Assembly: GCA_934271525.1 (NCBI GenBank)
Contig: CAKQRL010000009.1
Span: 1 to 64,000, forward strand
Length of the DNA: 64,000 bases
Direction of reading: 5' to 3'
Source of the DNA: an uncultured Rhodocyclaceae bacterium
Lineage (GTDB): Bacteria > Pseudomonadota > Gammaproteobacteria > Burkholderiales > Rhodocyclaceae
The notes beneath the pieces were generated by a model, which made no database searches, was not told where the DNA came from, and saw nothing but the letters and a program-made list of their open reading frames with translations. Below, piece by piece: positions 52,270-59,777 of this stretch (positions within the stretch are counted from its first letter, which is position 1; every line of letters starts with the position of its first letter). The translations under genes were made by a program, and so were the position numbers.

Positions 52270-52641
52270 TTATTTTGTTGGATTTTTAGAAGATTCGGCG
52301 CTATTTTTTTCAGCAGAATTGGGCGATTCGGCAGATTTTGATGATTCTGGAATCAACGGATTGGGAATAACCACCGCATTTTTTGCCAACTCGGCTTTTA
52401 AAGCGGCGCAAGATTCTATCGTAATTTCGCGCGAGCGCAAGGTTTTGCATTGATTTTCAATGCCTTGGTTTTGTAATTCCGCAGGCAATTTTTGAAAATC
52501 CACCGCATCGCACACCAAGACCAACTGCGCTTGCAAGGTTTTGAGCGCTTCTAATTCTTTGGGCGTGCATTCTTCTGCGGCAAAGGCTAGCCCAAAGGCA
52601 TTGGATGCCAAAAATGCGCATACAATCAAAGACTTTTTCAT
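52270..52641 (-). CDS. Small secreted protein with four cysteines, unknown function
   Basis: I do not recognise a family. It has 123 residues with a clear signal peptide (cleavage after AFA, before AEECTP). Four Cys are spaced through a predicted helical region, which could form two disulfides. The C-terminus is Ser/Glu/Asn/Pro-rich (SSKSAESPNSAEKNS) and probably disordered. It follows the next small secreted-protein gene by 5 bp and is probably cotranscribed. Confidence 0.65.
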   Translation of the reverse strand: MKKSLIVCAFLASNAFGLAFAAEECTPKELEALKTLQAQLVLVCDAVDFQKLPAELQNQGIENQCKTLRSREITIESCAALKAELAKNAVVIPNPLIPESSKSAESPNSAEKNSAESSKNPTK

Positions 52642-52646
52642 TTTTT

Positions 52647-53036
52647 TTACTCCAACAATTGCGCCGCCAACTCGTTGTTAAAGCCGTTGATTTTTTTCAA
52701 AACGGCAAGCGCATCGGATTCAGAAAAATCCTTTTGTTCCAACGCGCCTTTTTCTTCCACAAATTGCTGAATTTCTGCCAAATCCGTGTTTTTAAAGATT
52801 TCGGGGTTTTCTTGCGCTTCGTTGAGCAAGCCTTCCAATTCGTTAAATGCGCCTTTGAGTTCGTCAAAAGTGGCATCGGAACAAAAGTGCGCCGTTTTGT
52901 TTGCTTGGGCAGAATCGGAAATTGTTGGCGTGGCAGGCAAAGCGCTTTGATTTTCGGCGCTTGGCGTTTGTGCAAATGCTGCCGTTGCGCCAAAAATCAA
53001 AGCCAATAGCCATATTTTCATCGGCTGTTTTTTCAT
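52647..53036 (-). CDS. Small secreted protein, unknown function
   Basis: I do not recognise a family. It has 129 residues, a signal peptide ending ATAAFAQ, a low-complexity Ser/Ala/Thr stretch, then a helical acidic region with one Cys (HFCSDATFDELKGAF). It sits between metQ and the other small exported protein, 28 bp from metQ, so it may be part of the same transcript. Confidence 0.65.
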   Translation of the reverse strand: MKKQPMKIWLLALIFGATAAFAQTPSAENQSALPATPTISDSAQANKTAHFCSDATFDELKGAFNELEGLLNEAQENPEIFKNTDLAEIQQFVEEKGALEQKDFSESDALAVLKKINGFNNELAAQLLE

Positions 53037-53064
53037 TGCGTTTTTTTAAGGTTAAAAGCGCAAA

Positions 53065-53844
53065 TTAAAACGCAGGAAATGCCGCGCCGTCAAATTTTTC
53101 TTGAATAAATTGGGCGACTTCGGGTGATTGAAAAACTTCTTTCATCACTTTGGCTTTGGCGCTGTTTTCTTCACCTTTGCGCACCGCCAAAACCATCACG
53201 GCGTAGCGGTTTTCTTTGTCTTCCATAAAAATGCCATCTTTTTGCGGATTCAAACCCGCGCCCAAGGCGTAATTGGTGGTAACCACGCCCAAATCCACAT
53301 CTTCTAGCGCGCGCGGCACTTGCGCGGCTTCCACTTCTTTGAATTTTAATTTTTTGGGATTAGCCACAATGTCCAAAGGCGTTTTTTGCGCCACTTTTTT
53401 AAAGGTTGCCAAACCCGCTTTTTCAAGCAAATCCAAGGAGCGACTTTCATTGGTGGGGTCGTTGGGCAACGCCACGGTGGCACCTTCTTTTAAATCTTTT
53501 AAGTCTTTGATTTTGTTGGAATAAATTGCCATCGGCAACACAACCACCGGCGCCAATGCCACCAACTGGGTGCCTTTGTTTTTGTTGAAATCTTCCAAAA
53601 AAATCACGTGTTGGTAAAGGTTGGCATCCAATTCTTTGTCGTTCAAAGCAAAATTGGGCGTGAGATAATCAGAAAATTCTTTAAAATCAAGCGCATAGCC
53701 GCGTTTTTCAAAAAGCGGTTGGGTAAAAGCCACAATTTCGCCGTGTGGCGTGGGCGTGGCGCCAATAGTGATTTTTTCCAAAGCAAAAGCGTTGAAAGCC
53801 AGCAAAGCCGCAAATCCTGCCAAAAAAACTTTTTTCAATTTCAT
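53065..53844 (-). CDS. metQ: MetQ-type methionine-binding protein 1
   Basis: 259 residues (NlpA family). The signal peptide ends FNAFA and lacks a lipobox Cys, so the mature protein (start LEKITIGATPTPHGEIV) is probably soluble in the periplasm. EVEAAQVPRALEDVDLGVVTTNYAL is the typical ligand-hinge region. The start at 53844 gives a standard signal peptide. It is one of two tandem copies, about half identical by eye to the next. Confidence 0.92.
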   Translation of the reverse strand: MKLKKVFLAGFAALLAFNAFALEKITIGATPTPHGEIVAFTQPLFEKRGYALDFKEFSDYLTPNFALNDKELDANLYQHVIFLEDFNKNKGTQLVALAPVVVLPMAIYSNKIKDLKDLKEGATVALPNDPTNESRSLDLLEKAGLATFKKVAQKTPLDIVANPKKLKFKEVEAAQVPRALEDVDLGVVTTNYALGAGLNPQKDGIFMEDKENRYAVMVLAVRKGEENSAKAKVMKEVFQSPEVAQFIQEKFDGAAFPAF

Positions 53845-53865
53845 TTTTGTATCCTTTAAAAAAAA

Positions 53866-53927
53866 TCCACGGTCAACGTTCAAAAATTTTTAAAAAATTT
53901 TCAAATTTTTTTGGCGTTGACCGTGGA
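53866..53927. repeat. Long inverted element between the two metQ genes
   Basis: Perfect arms with C/G pairing but a 62-bp span, 11 bp (about one helical turn) longer than the usual 51. Confidence 0.86.
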
Positions 53928-53964
53928 TTTTTTGATTTTAAATTTCAAGTTTTAAATTTTAAAT

Positions 53965-54744
53965 TTAAAACGCTGGCACCACCGCGCCTTTGTAGCGTTC
54001 CAAAATAAAATCTTTGACTTTTTGCGTTTTTAAAGCATCAATCAACGCTTTGGTTTTGGGGGAATTTTCATTGCCGGCTTTCACCACCAAAATGTTCACA
54101 TAAGGATTGTTTTGGGATGATTCTTGAATGAGCGAATCTTTTACCGGATTTAATCCCGAATCCATTGCGTAATTGGAATTGATTACCGCAAAATCCACAT
54201 CTTGCAGCGCGCGTGGCACTTGCGCGGCTTCCAATTCTTTAAAATCAATTTTTTTGGGGTTTTCCACAATATCCAATTTGGTTTTTAAAACGCCGTCTTT
54301 GAATTTCACCACGCCTTGCGCAGCAATAATATCCAAGGCGCGCGCTTCATTGCTGGTGTCGTTTGGAATGGCAATGCTGGCACCTTCTTTGATTTCAAAG
54401 CTTTTGTGTTTTTTGCTGTAAACACCCATCGGTTCCAAATGAATGCCTGCGGCATTGACCAAATGGCCGTTTTTTTCTTTATTAAAAGCATCCAAATGCG
54501 GCGTGTGTTGGAAAAAATTGGCATCAATTTCGCCATTTTCCGTTGCCAAATTGGGTTGCACGTAATCGTTGAATTCTTTAATCACCAAATCAAAACCGAG
54601 CGCTTTCACATCCGCTTTGATAAATTCCAAAATTTCCGCATGCGGCACAGGCGTGGCACCAACGGTAATATTTTCAGCCGATGCGTTGCCCAAAAAAAGG
54701 GCAAGGGATGCCGCCAACAAGGATTGTTTGAAAAATTGCTTCAT
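53965..54744 (-). CDS. metQ: MetQ-type methionine-binding protein 2
   Basis: 259 residues. The signal peptide ends LGNASA with no lipobox, followed by ENITVGATPVPHAEIL. The hinge ELEAAQVPRALQDVDFAVINSNYAM matches the family. It lies between metI and the other metQ. The different loops suggest the two copies may bind different ligands, for example L- and D-methionine, but this cannot be told from sequence. A purine-rich AAAGG lies upstream of the ATG. Confidence 0.92.
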   Translation of the reverse strand: MKQFFKQSLLAASLALFLGNASAENITVGATPVPHAEILEFIKADVKALGFDLVIKEFNDYVQPNLATENGEIDANFFQHTPHLDAFNKEKNGHLVNAAGIHLEPMGVYSKKHKSFEIKEGASIAIPNDTSNEARALDIIAAQGVVKFKDGVLKTKLDIVENPKKIDFKELEAAQVPRALQDVDFAVINSNYAMDSGLNPVKDSLIQESSQNNPYVNILVVKAGNENSPKTKALIDALKTQKVKDFILERYKGAVVPAF

Positions 54745-54838
54745 TTTTTTAACCTTTCCAAATTGAAAAAAAGAATAGTAAAGCAATTTAAAAAAAAACA
54801 AAGCGCAAAAATGGATTTTAAAAAATGCGTTTTGGCGT

Positions 54839-55504
54839 TTAACGTTTGGTGATTTTGTAAAAAAAGTTGCCCGCCATTTGCACCATTTGCACCAAAACCA
54901 AAAGCACAATGACGGTTTCAATCATAATGTCGGTTCTAAAACGCTGGTAACCATAACGCACCGCCACATCGCCCAAACCGCCGCCGCCAACGGTGCCAGC
55001 CATCGCTGAAAAGCCGATGACAATAATCAACGTTAAAGTCAAGCCATTGATTAAACTTGGCAAAGCTTCCACAAAAAGCACACGACAAACAATTTGCGTG
55101 TTGGTGGCGCCATAACTTTTTGCCGCTTCAATCACATCTTGCCCCACTTCTTTTAAACTGGCTTCAATCATTTTTGCCAAATAAGGTGCAATGCCAAGCG
55201 TGAGCGGCACAATGGTGGCGGTGGTGCCAATGCTACTGCCAACAATCAAGCGTGTGAAGGGCATTAAGATGATAATTAAAATAATAAACGGAAAAGAGCG
55301 CACCACATTGACCACAAAATCCAAAGTGGCATAAGCGCTTTTGTTTTCTTTTAAGCCGTTTTTGTCCCACAAAACCAAAAAAACGCCCGGGATAATTGCC
55401 AACAAAAAACCCAAAAAAGTGGAGACAAAACTCATATAAAGCGTTTCCACCAAGGCGGGACCGATGATTTGTAAAAAATGTTGTTCAATGCTGGCAAAAT
55501 CCAT
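54839..55504 (-). CDS. metI: Methionine ABC transporter permease
   Basis: 221 residues with five membrane helices. The ABC coupling (EAA) loop ASLKEVGQDVIEAAKSYGATNTQIV and GGGLGDVAVRYGYQRF are MetI hallmarks. It would couple MetQ to the ATPase MetN, but no metN is upstream: the next gene is the broken pyruvyl transferase. A perfect palindrome lies immediately before the start codon. Confidence 0.93.
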   Translation of the reverse strand: MDFASIEQHFLQIIGPALVETLYMSFVSTFLGFLLAIIPGVFLVLWDKNGLKENKSAYATLDFVVNVVRSFPFIILIIILMPFTRLIVGSSIGTTATIVPLTLGIAPYLAKMIEASLKEVGQDVIEAAKSYGATNTQIVCRVLFVEALPSLINGLTLTLIIVIGFSAMAGTVGGGGLGDVAVRYGYQRFRTDIMIETVIVLLVLVQMVQMAGNFFYKITKR

Positions 55505-55505
55505 T

Positions 55506-55517
55506 TTGTGCGCACAA
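55506..55517. promoter_or_regulatory. Palindrome directly upstream of metI
   Basis: TTGTGCGCACAA is a perfect 12-bp palindrome one base before the metI start. It could be an operator or affect initiation. The core GTGCGCAC recurs at 57716–57723. Confidence 0.4.
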
Positions 55518-55535
55518 TTTTTGAAAAAAAAGCGA

Positions 55536-55547
55536 GTTTACCGTGGA
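55536..55547 (-). repeat. Single element arm between the pyruvyl transferase and metI
   Basis: A perfect GTTTACCGTGGA, 32 bp upstream of metI; no partner arm. Confidence 0.72.
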
Positions 55548-55630
55548 AAATCGTTTTTGCGCCGATTTTTTAAAAAATCCAAAGCGGCAAAACGGCAAGA
55601 AGCTTGTTGTTTGGCGTTGAAAATTGCAAT

Positions 55631-56559
55631 TTAAAACGGAAAAGAATCCATTAAATCTTGTTGGATTTTTTCCACGTTTTGTCTATCAACTGCGTAATTT
55701 TTGATAATCCATTCGGGCAGTTTTTCGGCATGTGGCAAAAGCGGTTCGTGTAACAAAAGCGGGCGGGGCGCTGTGCCAAAAACGGAATAATAATCGTGGA
55801 ATTTGTATTCCCCGCCTAACAAACGCTCGCTTGCCGTGCTCCACATATTAGGAATGCCCAAGGAATCCGCCACAATCAAACCATGCAGGGCTGATGAGCA
55901 AATTGTTTCACATTCGGCAATGCGCATTAAAACAGCAAGTGGGTCGGCTTCAAAATCAATGACAACCGCATTTTCAATGCGTTGTTGCAAGGCTTGGTAA
56001 ATTGGAATTTCCAAGGGAAAATCCTTGGAAAATAAGCCGTCTACCCCCCCCCCCCCGCAAAGTCAGGGCGGAGATTAAAACCGTGAATTTCCGTGTGGTG
56101 CGGAATAAAACCGATTTTGTATTTTTTGGTGATTGGATTGGCATCAATCAATTTTTCGGCAAGCAAACCTGCATCGCCCAAGACCACGTTTTTTAAAGGT
56201 TTTTTGGTGATGTTTTTTACTCTTTCCAAGGTCAATTTTCCACGCACGGCAAAAACTTCAACTGGGCGAAAAAAGATTTCAGGCAAACGCAAACGTCTGC
56301 GAAAACGTGTGTTAGGTGCTTGAATAAAACCCGTGCTCCAAATTTTGACGGGGTTTTGGTAAAAAGAACGGCGCAAACGAAAACGTGGAATGGTGCAAGG
56401 ATACAAAAGCGCATCCAACAAACTGCCCACAAAAAACGCTTCGCAAGTTTCAGGCGATGCCCATTGTGTTTTTTGATGAAAAAGTTTTTCACACAACAGC
56501 GGGTTTAAAGCATCGCCAAAATTGGGCATTCCCGTCCACCAAAAAAGTTTAATTGCCAT
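55631..56559 (-). pseudogene. Polysaccharide pyruvyl transferase, phase-variable and currently OFF
   Basis: Two reading frames on the same strand join across a 13-G tract (C on the plus strand). The upstream part runs from KLFWWTGMPNFGDALNPLL to NLRPDFAGGGG and stops at a TAG directly after the tract. The downstream part continues the family, with ICSSALHGLIVADSLGIPNMW. One extra G (14) or two fewer (11) would join them into 309 residues. Family members add pyruvate ketals or act on surface polysaccharides. This is a reversible contingency frameshift unless the tract length is a sequencing error. Confidence 0.85.
56044..56056 (-). repeat. Homopolymeric tract of 13 C (G on the coding strand), out of frame
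   Basis: It lies at the junction of the two halves of the pyruvyl transferase gene. The stop codon TAG follows directly in the present phase. Confidence 0.92.
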
Positions 56560-56579
56560 TTATTCTTCCTTTTTAATGT

Positions 56580-57515
56580 TTATTGTTTAAAACGTTCAAA
56601 AAGATTAAGCCACAATTCGTAATTTTGGCGGTGTTGGCGCAGAATAACTTCCAAAATAATGCCAACGCTTGCCAAAAGTAATGAAACCACAAACAAACCG
56701 CTTGCCACAATCAAGCTTGGAAAACGCGGCACAATGCCCGTTTGCAAATATTCGGCAAGAACCGGCACGCCCAAAATCAGCGAGAGCAACAATGCCAAAA
56801 GCGCCAAGGCGCCAAAAAAAATAAAAGGTTTGTAATCTTTGAACAACAGCGCGATGGTTTTAACAACCAAAAAACCATCGGTAAACGTGTTGAGTTTGGA
56901 AACACTGCCCGCAGGGCGATCGCGATAAGCAATGGGAATTTCTGCAATTTTGAAGTTTTTATCCACCGCGTGAATGGTCATTTCCGTTTCAATTTCAAAA
57001 CCTTGCGACAAAACGGGAAAAGCACGCGCAAAAGCCGGCGAAAACGCCCTTAAACCCGTCATAATATCTGCCACGTTGTTGTGGAACAAATGGTTAATCA
57101 GCGCGCGCACCAAGCGGTTGCCGCTGTTGTGAAATAGACGCTTATTTTCGGTGAAATAGGTGGAAGAAAGTCTATCGCCAATTGCCATATCCGCGCCATC
57201 TTCTAAAACCGCGCGGGCGAGTTTTAATGCGTCTTCGGCGGGGTAGGTATCGTCACCGTCCGTTAAAATCAAGCAATCCGCGTGGATGGTGCGAAAAATC
57301 GTGCGAATCACATTGCCTTTGCCTTGGCGCGGTTCGGCAACAACCTTGGCACCTGCGGCTTTGGCAAGCGCGGCAGAATCGTCTGTGGAATTGTTGTCAA
57401 ACACAAAAATTTTGGCAAGTGGAAAAACGGCGCGGTAGTCGGCAATCACTTTGGCGATGGTTTGCGCCTCGTTGTAGCACGGAATGCAAATGGCAACGCG
57501 GGAAGAATCGATCAT
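56580..57515 (-). CDS. GT2 glycosyltransferase, polyprenyl-phosphate sugar transferase-like
   Basis: 311 residues. The GT-A domain shows AICIPCYNEAQTI, VFDNNSTDDSAAL and LTDGDDTYPAED (DxD-type metal site), with two C-terminal membrane helices (IFFGALALLALLLSLI and FVVSLLLASVGIIL). This layout is typical of dolichyl/undecaprenyl-phosphate hexose synthases. It is 20 bp upstream of the pyruvyl transferase and likely cotranscribed. The ATG at 57515 fits the family. Confidence 0.87.
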   Translation of the reverse strand: MIDSSRVAICIPCYNEAQTIAKVIADYRAVFPLAKIFVFDNNSTDDSAALAKAAGAKVVAEPRQGKGNVIRTIFRTIHADCLILTDGDDTYPAEDALKLARAVLEDGADMAIGDRLSSTYFTENKRLFHNSGNRLVRALINHLFHNNVADIMTGLRAFSPAFARAFPVLSQGFEIETEMTIHAVDKNFKIAEIPIAYRDRPAGSVSKLNTFTDGFLVVKTIALLFKDYKPFIFFGALALLALLLSLILGVPVLAEYLQTGIVPRFPSLIVASGLFVVSLLLASVGIILEVILRQHRQNYELWLNLFERFKQ

Positions 57516-57553
57516 TTTTTCTACGTTTAAAAAAAGACAAGATTTTACGATTT

Positions 57554-57602
57554 TCCACACTCAACCGTTATTTTTTTGAAAAAATTTGGCGTTGACCGTG
57601 GA
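57554..57602. repeat. Inverted element upstream of the GT2 gene, degenerate left arm
   Basis: Left TCCACACTCAAC (two changes), right a perfect GTTGACCGTGGA, 49 bp. Confidence 0.78.
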
Positions 57603-57615
57603 TTTTTGCTTTTAT

Positions 57616-57818
57616 TTATCCACAAATTAGTTTTTAGCGTTTTTTAAAAAAGTCAAGCGGTCTGTGCTGGTTTTTTGAAGAAAATTTTTATTTTAAAATC
57701 AACAAGTTAAAAAAAGTGCGCACTTTTTAGGCACGACACTTTTTAGCCTTGATTCTTTTGGATTTTTTGGATGATTTTTCAACTTATCCACAGGCTTATC
57801 CACAGATTTTGTGGATAA
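57616..57818. other. DnaA-box cluster, candidate replication origin or DnaA-binding locus
   Basis: Four perfect TTATCCACA boxes lie at 57616–57624, 57784–57792, 57796–57804 and, inverted, at 57810–57818. Between them is AT-rich DNA with three GAT-led T-rich stretches (57750–57780) that resemble unwinding-element repeats. The 347-bp gap between the GT2 and MATE genes otherwise holds only a palindrome and repeat arms. The arrangement fits an origin, but dnaA, dnaN and rpmH are not nearby and gene orientation does not switch here. Confidence 0.55.
57711..57728. promoter_or_regulatory. 18-bp perfect palindrome in the DnaA-box region
   Basis: AAAAAGTGCGCACTTTTT. The right half CACTTTTTAG is repeated directly 16 bp later (57737–57746). 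It may be a protein-binding site or a bidirectional terminator. Confidence 0.5.
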
Positions 57819-57843
57819 CTTTTTTTTAATTAGATTGCAAAAA

Positions 57844-57855
57844 TCCACGGTCAAC
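57844..57855 (+). repeat. Single element arm after the MATE gene
   Basis: A perfect TCCACGGTCAAC overlapping no coding sequence, 7 bp beyond the MATE stop. Confidence 0.72.
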
Positions 57856-57861
57856 GGAATT

Positions 57862-59223
57862 TTATTTTGGAAAACTAGCCAAAAGGCTTGTGCTGATTTT
57901 TTTCCACAATACACTCAAAATGATGGCAAGCAGCACAAGTGCTACGTCCAGAGCGATAAGAAAACCTTCGGTTTTTAACCCCGTTTTGTAGCAAAGCCAC
58001 CAACCGCCGAATAAACCAACGCCCCAAAATAAAATGATTTGGATAAGCATAGGAAACACCGTGATTTTGCAAGCCCTGAGCAAGTGCATAATCACCGTTT
58101 GAATGCTGTCAAAAAGTTGATACGCAGCGATAAAAACCAACAAGGGCGTGGCGATTGCGATAATGAGTGCGTTGTTGGTGTTGAGTTGCACGTAAAACTT
58201 GCCGAATAAAAAAATAGACGCGCAAGAAAGTGCGGCAATGCTTGTTGATAAGCCAAGCCCTGTTCTTGATGCACTCAAAAGCCGCGTTTGATCCTTGGCA
58301 CCCAAGGCTTGGGCGGTCTCAGCCATCACCGCAACGGCGATGGATAGCGGAATAATATAAAGAATGGATGCCAAGCCGCCCAACACGCGATAAGCGCCAA
58401 CGGCTTCTGCGCCCAAAGGTGCAAGCAAAATGGAAACCAAAACAAAAGCGCTTGATTCAATGCAGTTGGTCATTCCCATTGGTAAACCAACTTTGAGCAA
58501 ACGCAACCAACGTTTTTTGTTTGGCAAATACCATTTACCAAAGATTTGCAAGTGTTTGGCATCACGGCTTTTGAGTGCCCAAAACGCTGCCAAAACCAAC
58601 ATCAAATAATTCAAAATCACATTGGATATGGCGCAACCCAACAACCCCAAAGGTTCATTAAAACCTTTTAATGCCAAAAAGCTTGCAAGAAAAATGTGCA
58701 AAATCAGCGCAATTAAGCCAATGCGCAATAATACTTTCACCAAACCAAGTGCGCTACAAAAGGCGTAAAAGGTGCGGTAAAGCAGTGCGGCGGGCAAACC
58801 AAAAGCGAGGATTTTTAAATACAAGCGTGCTTTTTCGTCAATTTCTGTGGGCATTGTGGAGAGTTTTAAAAACCAATCGGGGTAAATCAACAACAACACG
58901 CCCGGAATAAAGACCAAAAAGGTGAGCCAAACGGCTTGTTGCAACATTAAAGCGGCGGCGCGCTCGTGCCCAGCGCCGTAGAGTTCAGCCGACAAAGGGG
59001 CGACTGCTTGCAACACGCCAAAAAGCGTAAATTCCACCACAATAAAAGCGCCAGAACCGATGGCTACCGCTGCCAAATCGGTGGTGTTGAAATGCCCCAA
59101 AATGACGGTGTCGGCAAGCGCCATCAGCATTGCGGCAATTAAGGAAATAAAAATGCCCCACGCCTGCGCCAAAATGTAGCGCGGCATTCTTTTGTTAGGA
59201 ATGCGAAAGATTTTGCAAAACAT
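57862..59223 (-). CDS. MATE family efflux transporter
   Basis: 453 residues, about twelve membrane helices in two six-helix halves. The N-terminal half has LMALADTVILGHFNTTDLAAVAIG, a standard MatE signature, and the second half MGMTNCIESSAFVLVSILLAPLG. NorM-type proteins export cationic drugs in exchange for Na+ or H+. It is upstream of the DnaA-box region and 36 bp from dut. Confidence 0.92.
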   Translation of the reverse strand: MFCKIFRIPNKRMPRYILAQAWGIFISLIAAMLMALADTVILGHFNTTDLAAVAIGSGAFIVVEFTLFGVLQAVAPLSAELYGAGHERAAALMLQQAVWLTFLVFIPGVLLLIYPDWFLKLSTMPTEIDEKARLYLKILAFGLPAALLYRTFYAFCSALGLVKVLLRIGLIALILHIFLASFLALKGFNEPLGLLGCAISNVILNYLMLVLAAFWALKSRDAKHLQIFGKWYLPNKKRWLRLLKVGLPMGMTNCIESSAFVLVSILLAPLGAEAVGAYRVLGGLASILYIIPLSIAVAVMAETAQALGAKDQTRLLSASRTGLGLSTSIAALSCASIFLFGKFYVQLNTNNALIIAIATPLLVFIAAYQLFDSIQTVIMHLLRACKITVFPMLIQIILFWGVGLFGGWWLCYKTGLKTEGFLIALDVALVLLAIILSVLWKKISTSLLASFPK

Positions 59224-59259
59224 TGCGAAAAATGGTGATTAGGCAAAACTTGGCAAGGT

Positions 59260-59712
59260 TTATTTTGTTCCCGTTGAGCCAAAACCGCCTGCGCCCCGCG
59301 CGCTGGGCAAAAAATCAGCAACTTCCACAAAATTGGCGTGCAACACCGGCACAATCACCATTTGTGCAATGCGGCAAAAGGGTTCAATGGTGAAATCAGA
59401 GTGGCTTCGGTTAAAAAGCGAGACTTTGATTTCGCCTTGGTAATCGGAATCAATAACGCCCGTGCCGTTACCCAAAACAATGCCGTTTTTGTGCCCCAAA
59501 CCTGAGCGCGGGAAAATCAGCGCCATTACTTCTGGGTTTTGTAAATAAATTGCCAAACCTGTTGGAATCAAAGCTGATTCGCCTGTTTTTAAAATGAAAG
59601 GCGCATCCAAACAAGCGCACAAATCCAAACCCGCCGCGCCGCTTGTTTGGTATTGCGGCAGAAAATCGCGGATTTTGGGGTTCAAAATTTTGAGTTCAAC
59701 ATTGAGCAACAT
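59260..59712 (-). CDS. dut: Deoxyuridine 5'-triphosphate nucleotidohydrolase
   Basis: 150 residues, the normal trimeric dUTPase length. It hydrolyses dUTP to dUMP. All five motifs are seen: SGAAGLDLCA, FPRSGLG, NGTGVIDSDYQGEI (catalytic Asp), RIAQMVIVP, and RGAGGFGSTG. The ATG at 59712 fits the family; an open frame continues upstream through a repeat element without homology. Confidence 0.97.
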   Translation of the reverse strand: MLLNVELKILNPKIRDFLPQYQTSGAAGLDLCACLDAPFILKTGESALIPTGLAIYLQNPEVMALIFPRSGLGHKNGIVLGNGTGVIDSDYQGEIKVSLFNRSHSDFTIEPFCRIAQMVIVPVLHANFVEVADFLPSARGAGGFGSTGTK

Positions 59713-59726
59713 AAAAAATCCTTTTT

Positions 59727-59777
59727 TCCACGGTAAACCTTTAAAAATTTTCAAAAAAAATCTGCGTTTACCGTGGA
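59727..59777. repeat. 51-bp inverted element between glnS and dut
   Basis: Perfect arms with A/T pairing, exactly 51 bp. The right arm encodes the glnS terminus NPR and stop; it lies 15 bp before dut. Confidence 0.88.

Noticed and set aside
53844..55504. A SAM riboswitch or other methionine-responsive leader upstream of metI or metQ
   Set aside because: The gaps are short (about 95–125 bp) and show no recognisable riboswitch core; only a repeat arm, a palindrome and A/T-rich DNA are seen.
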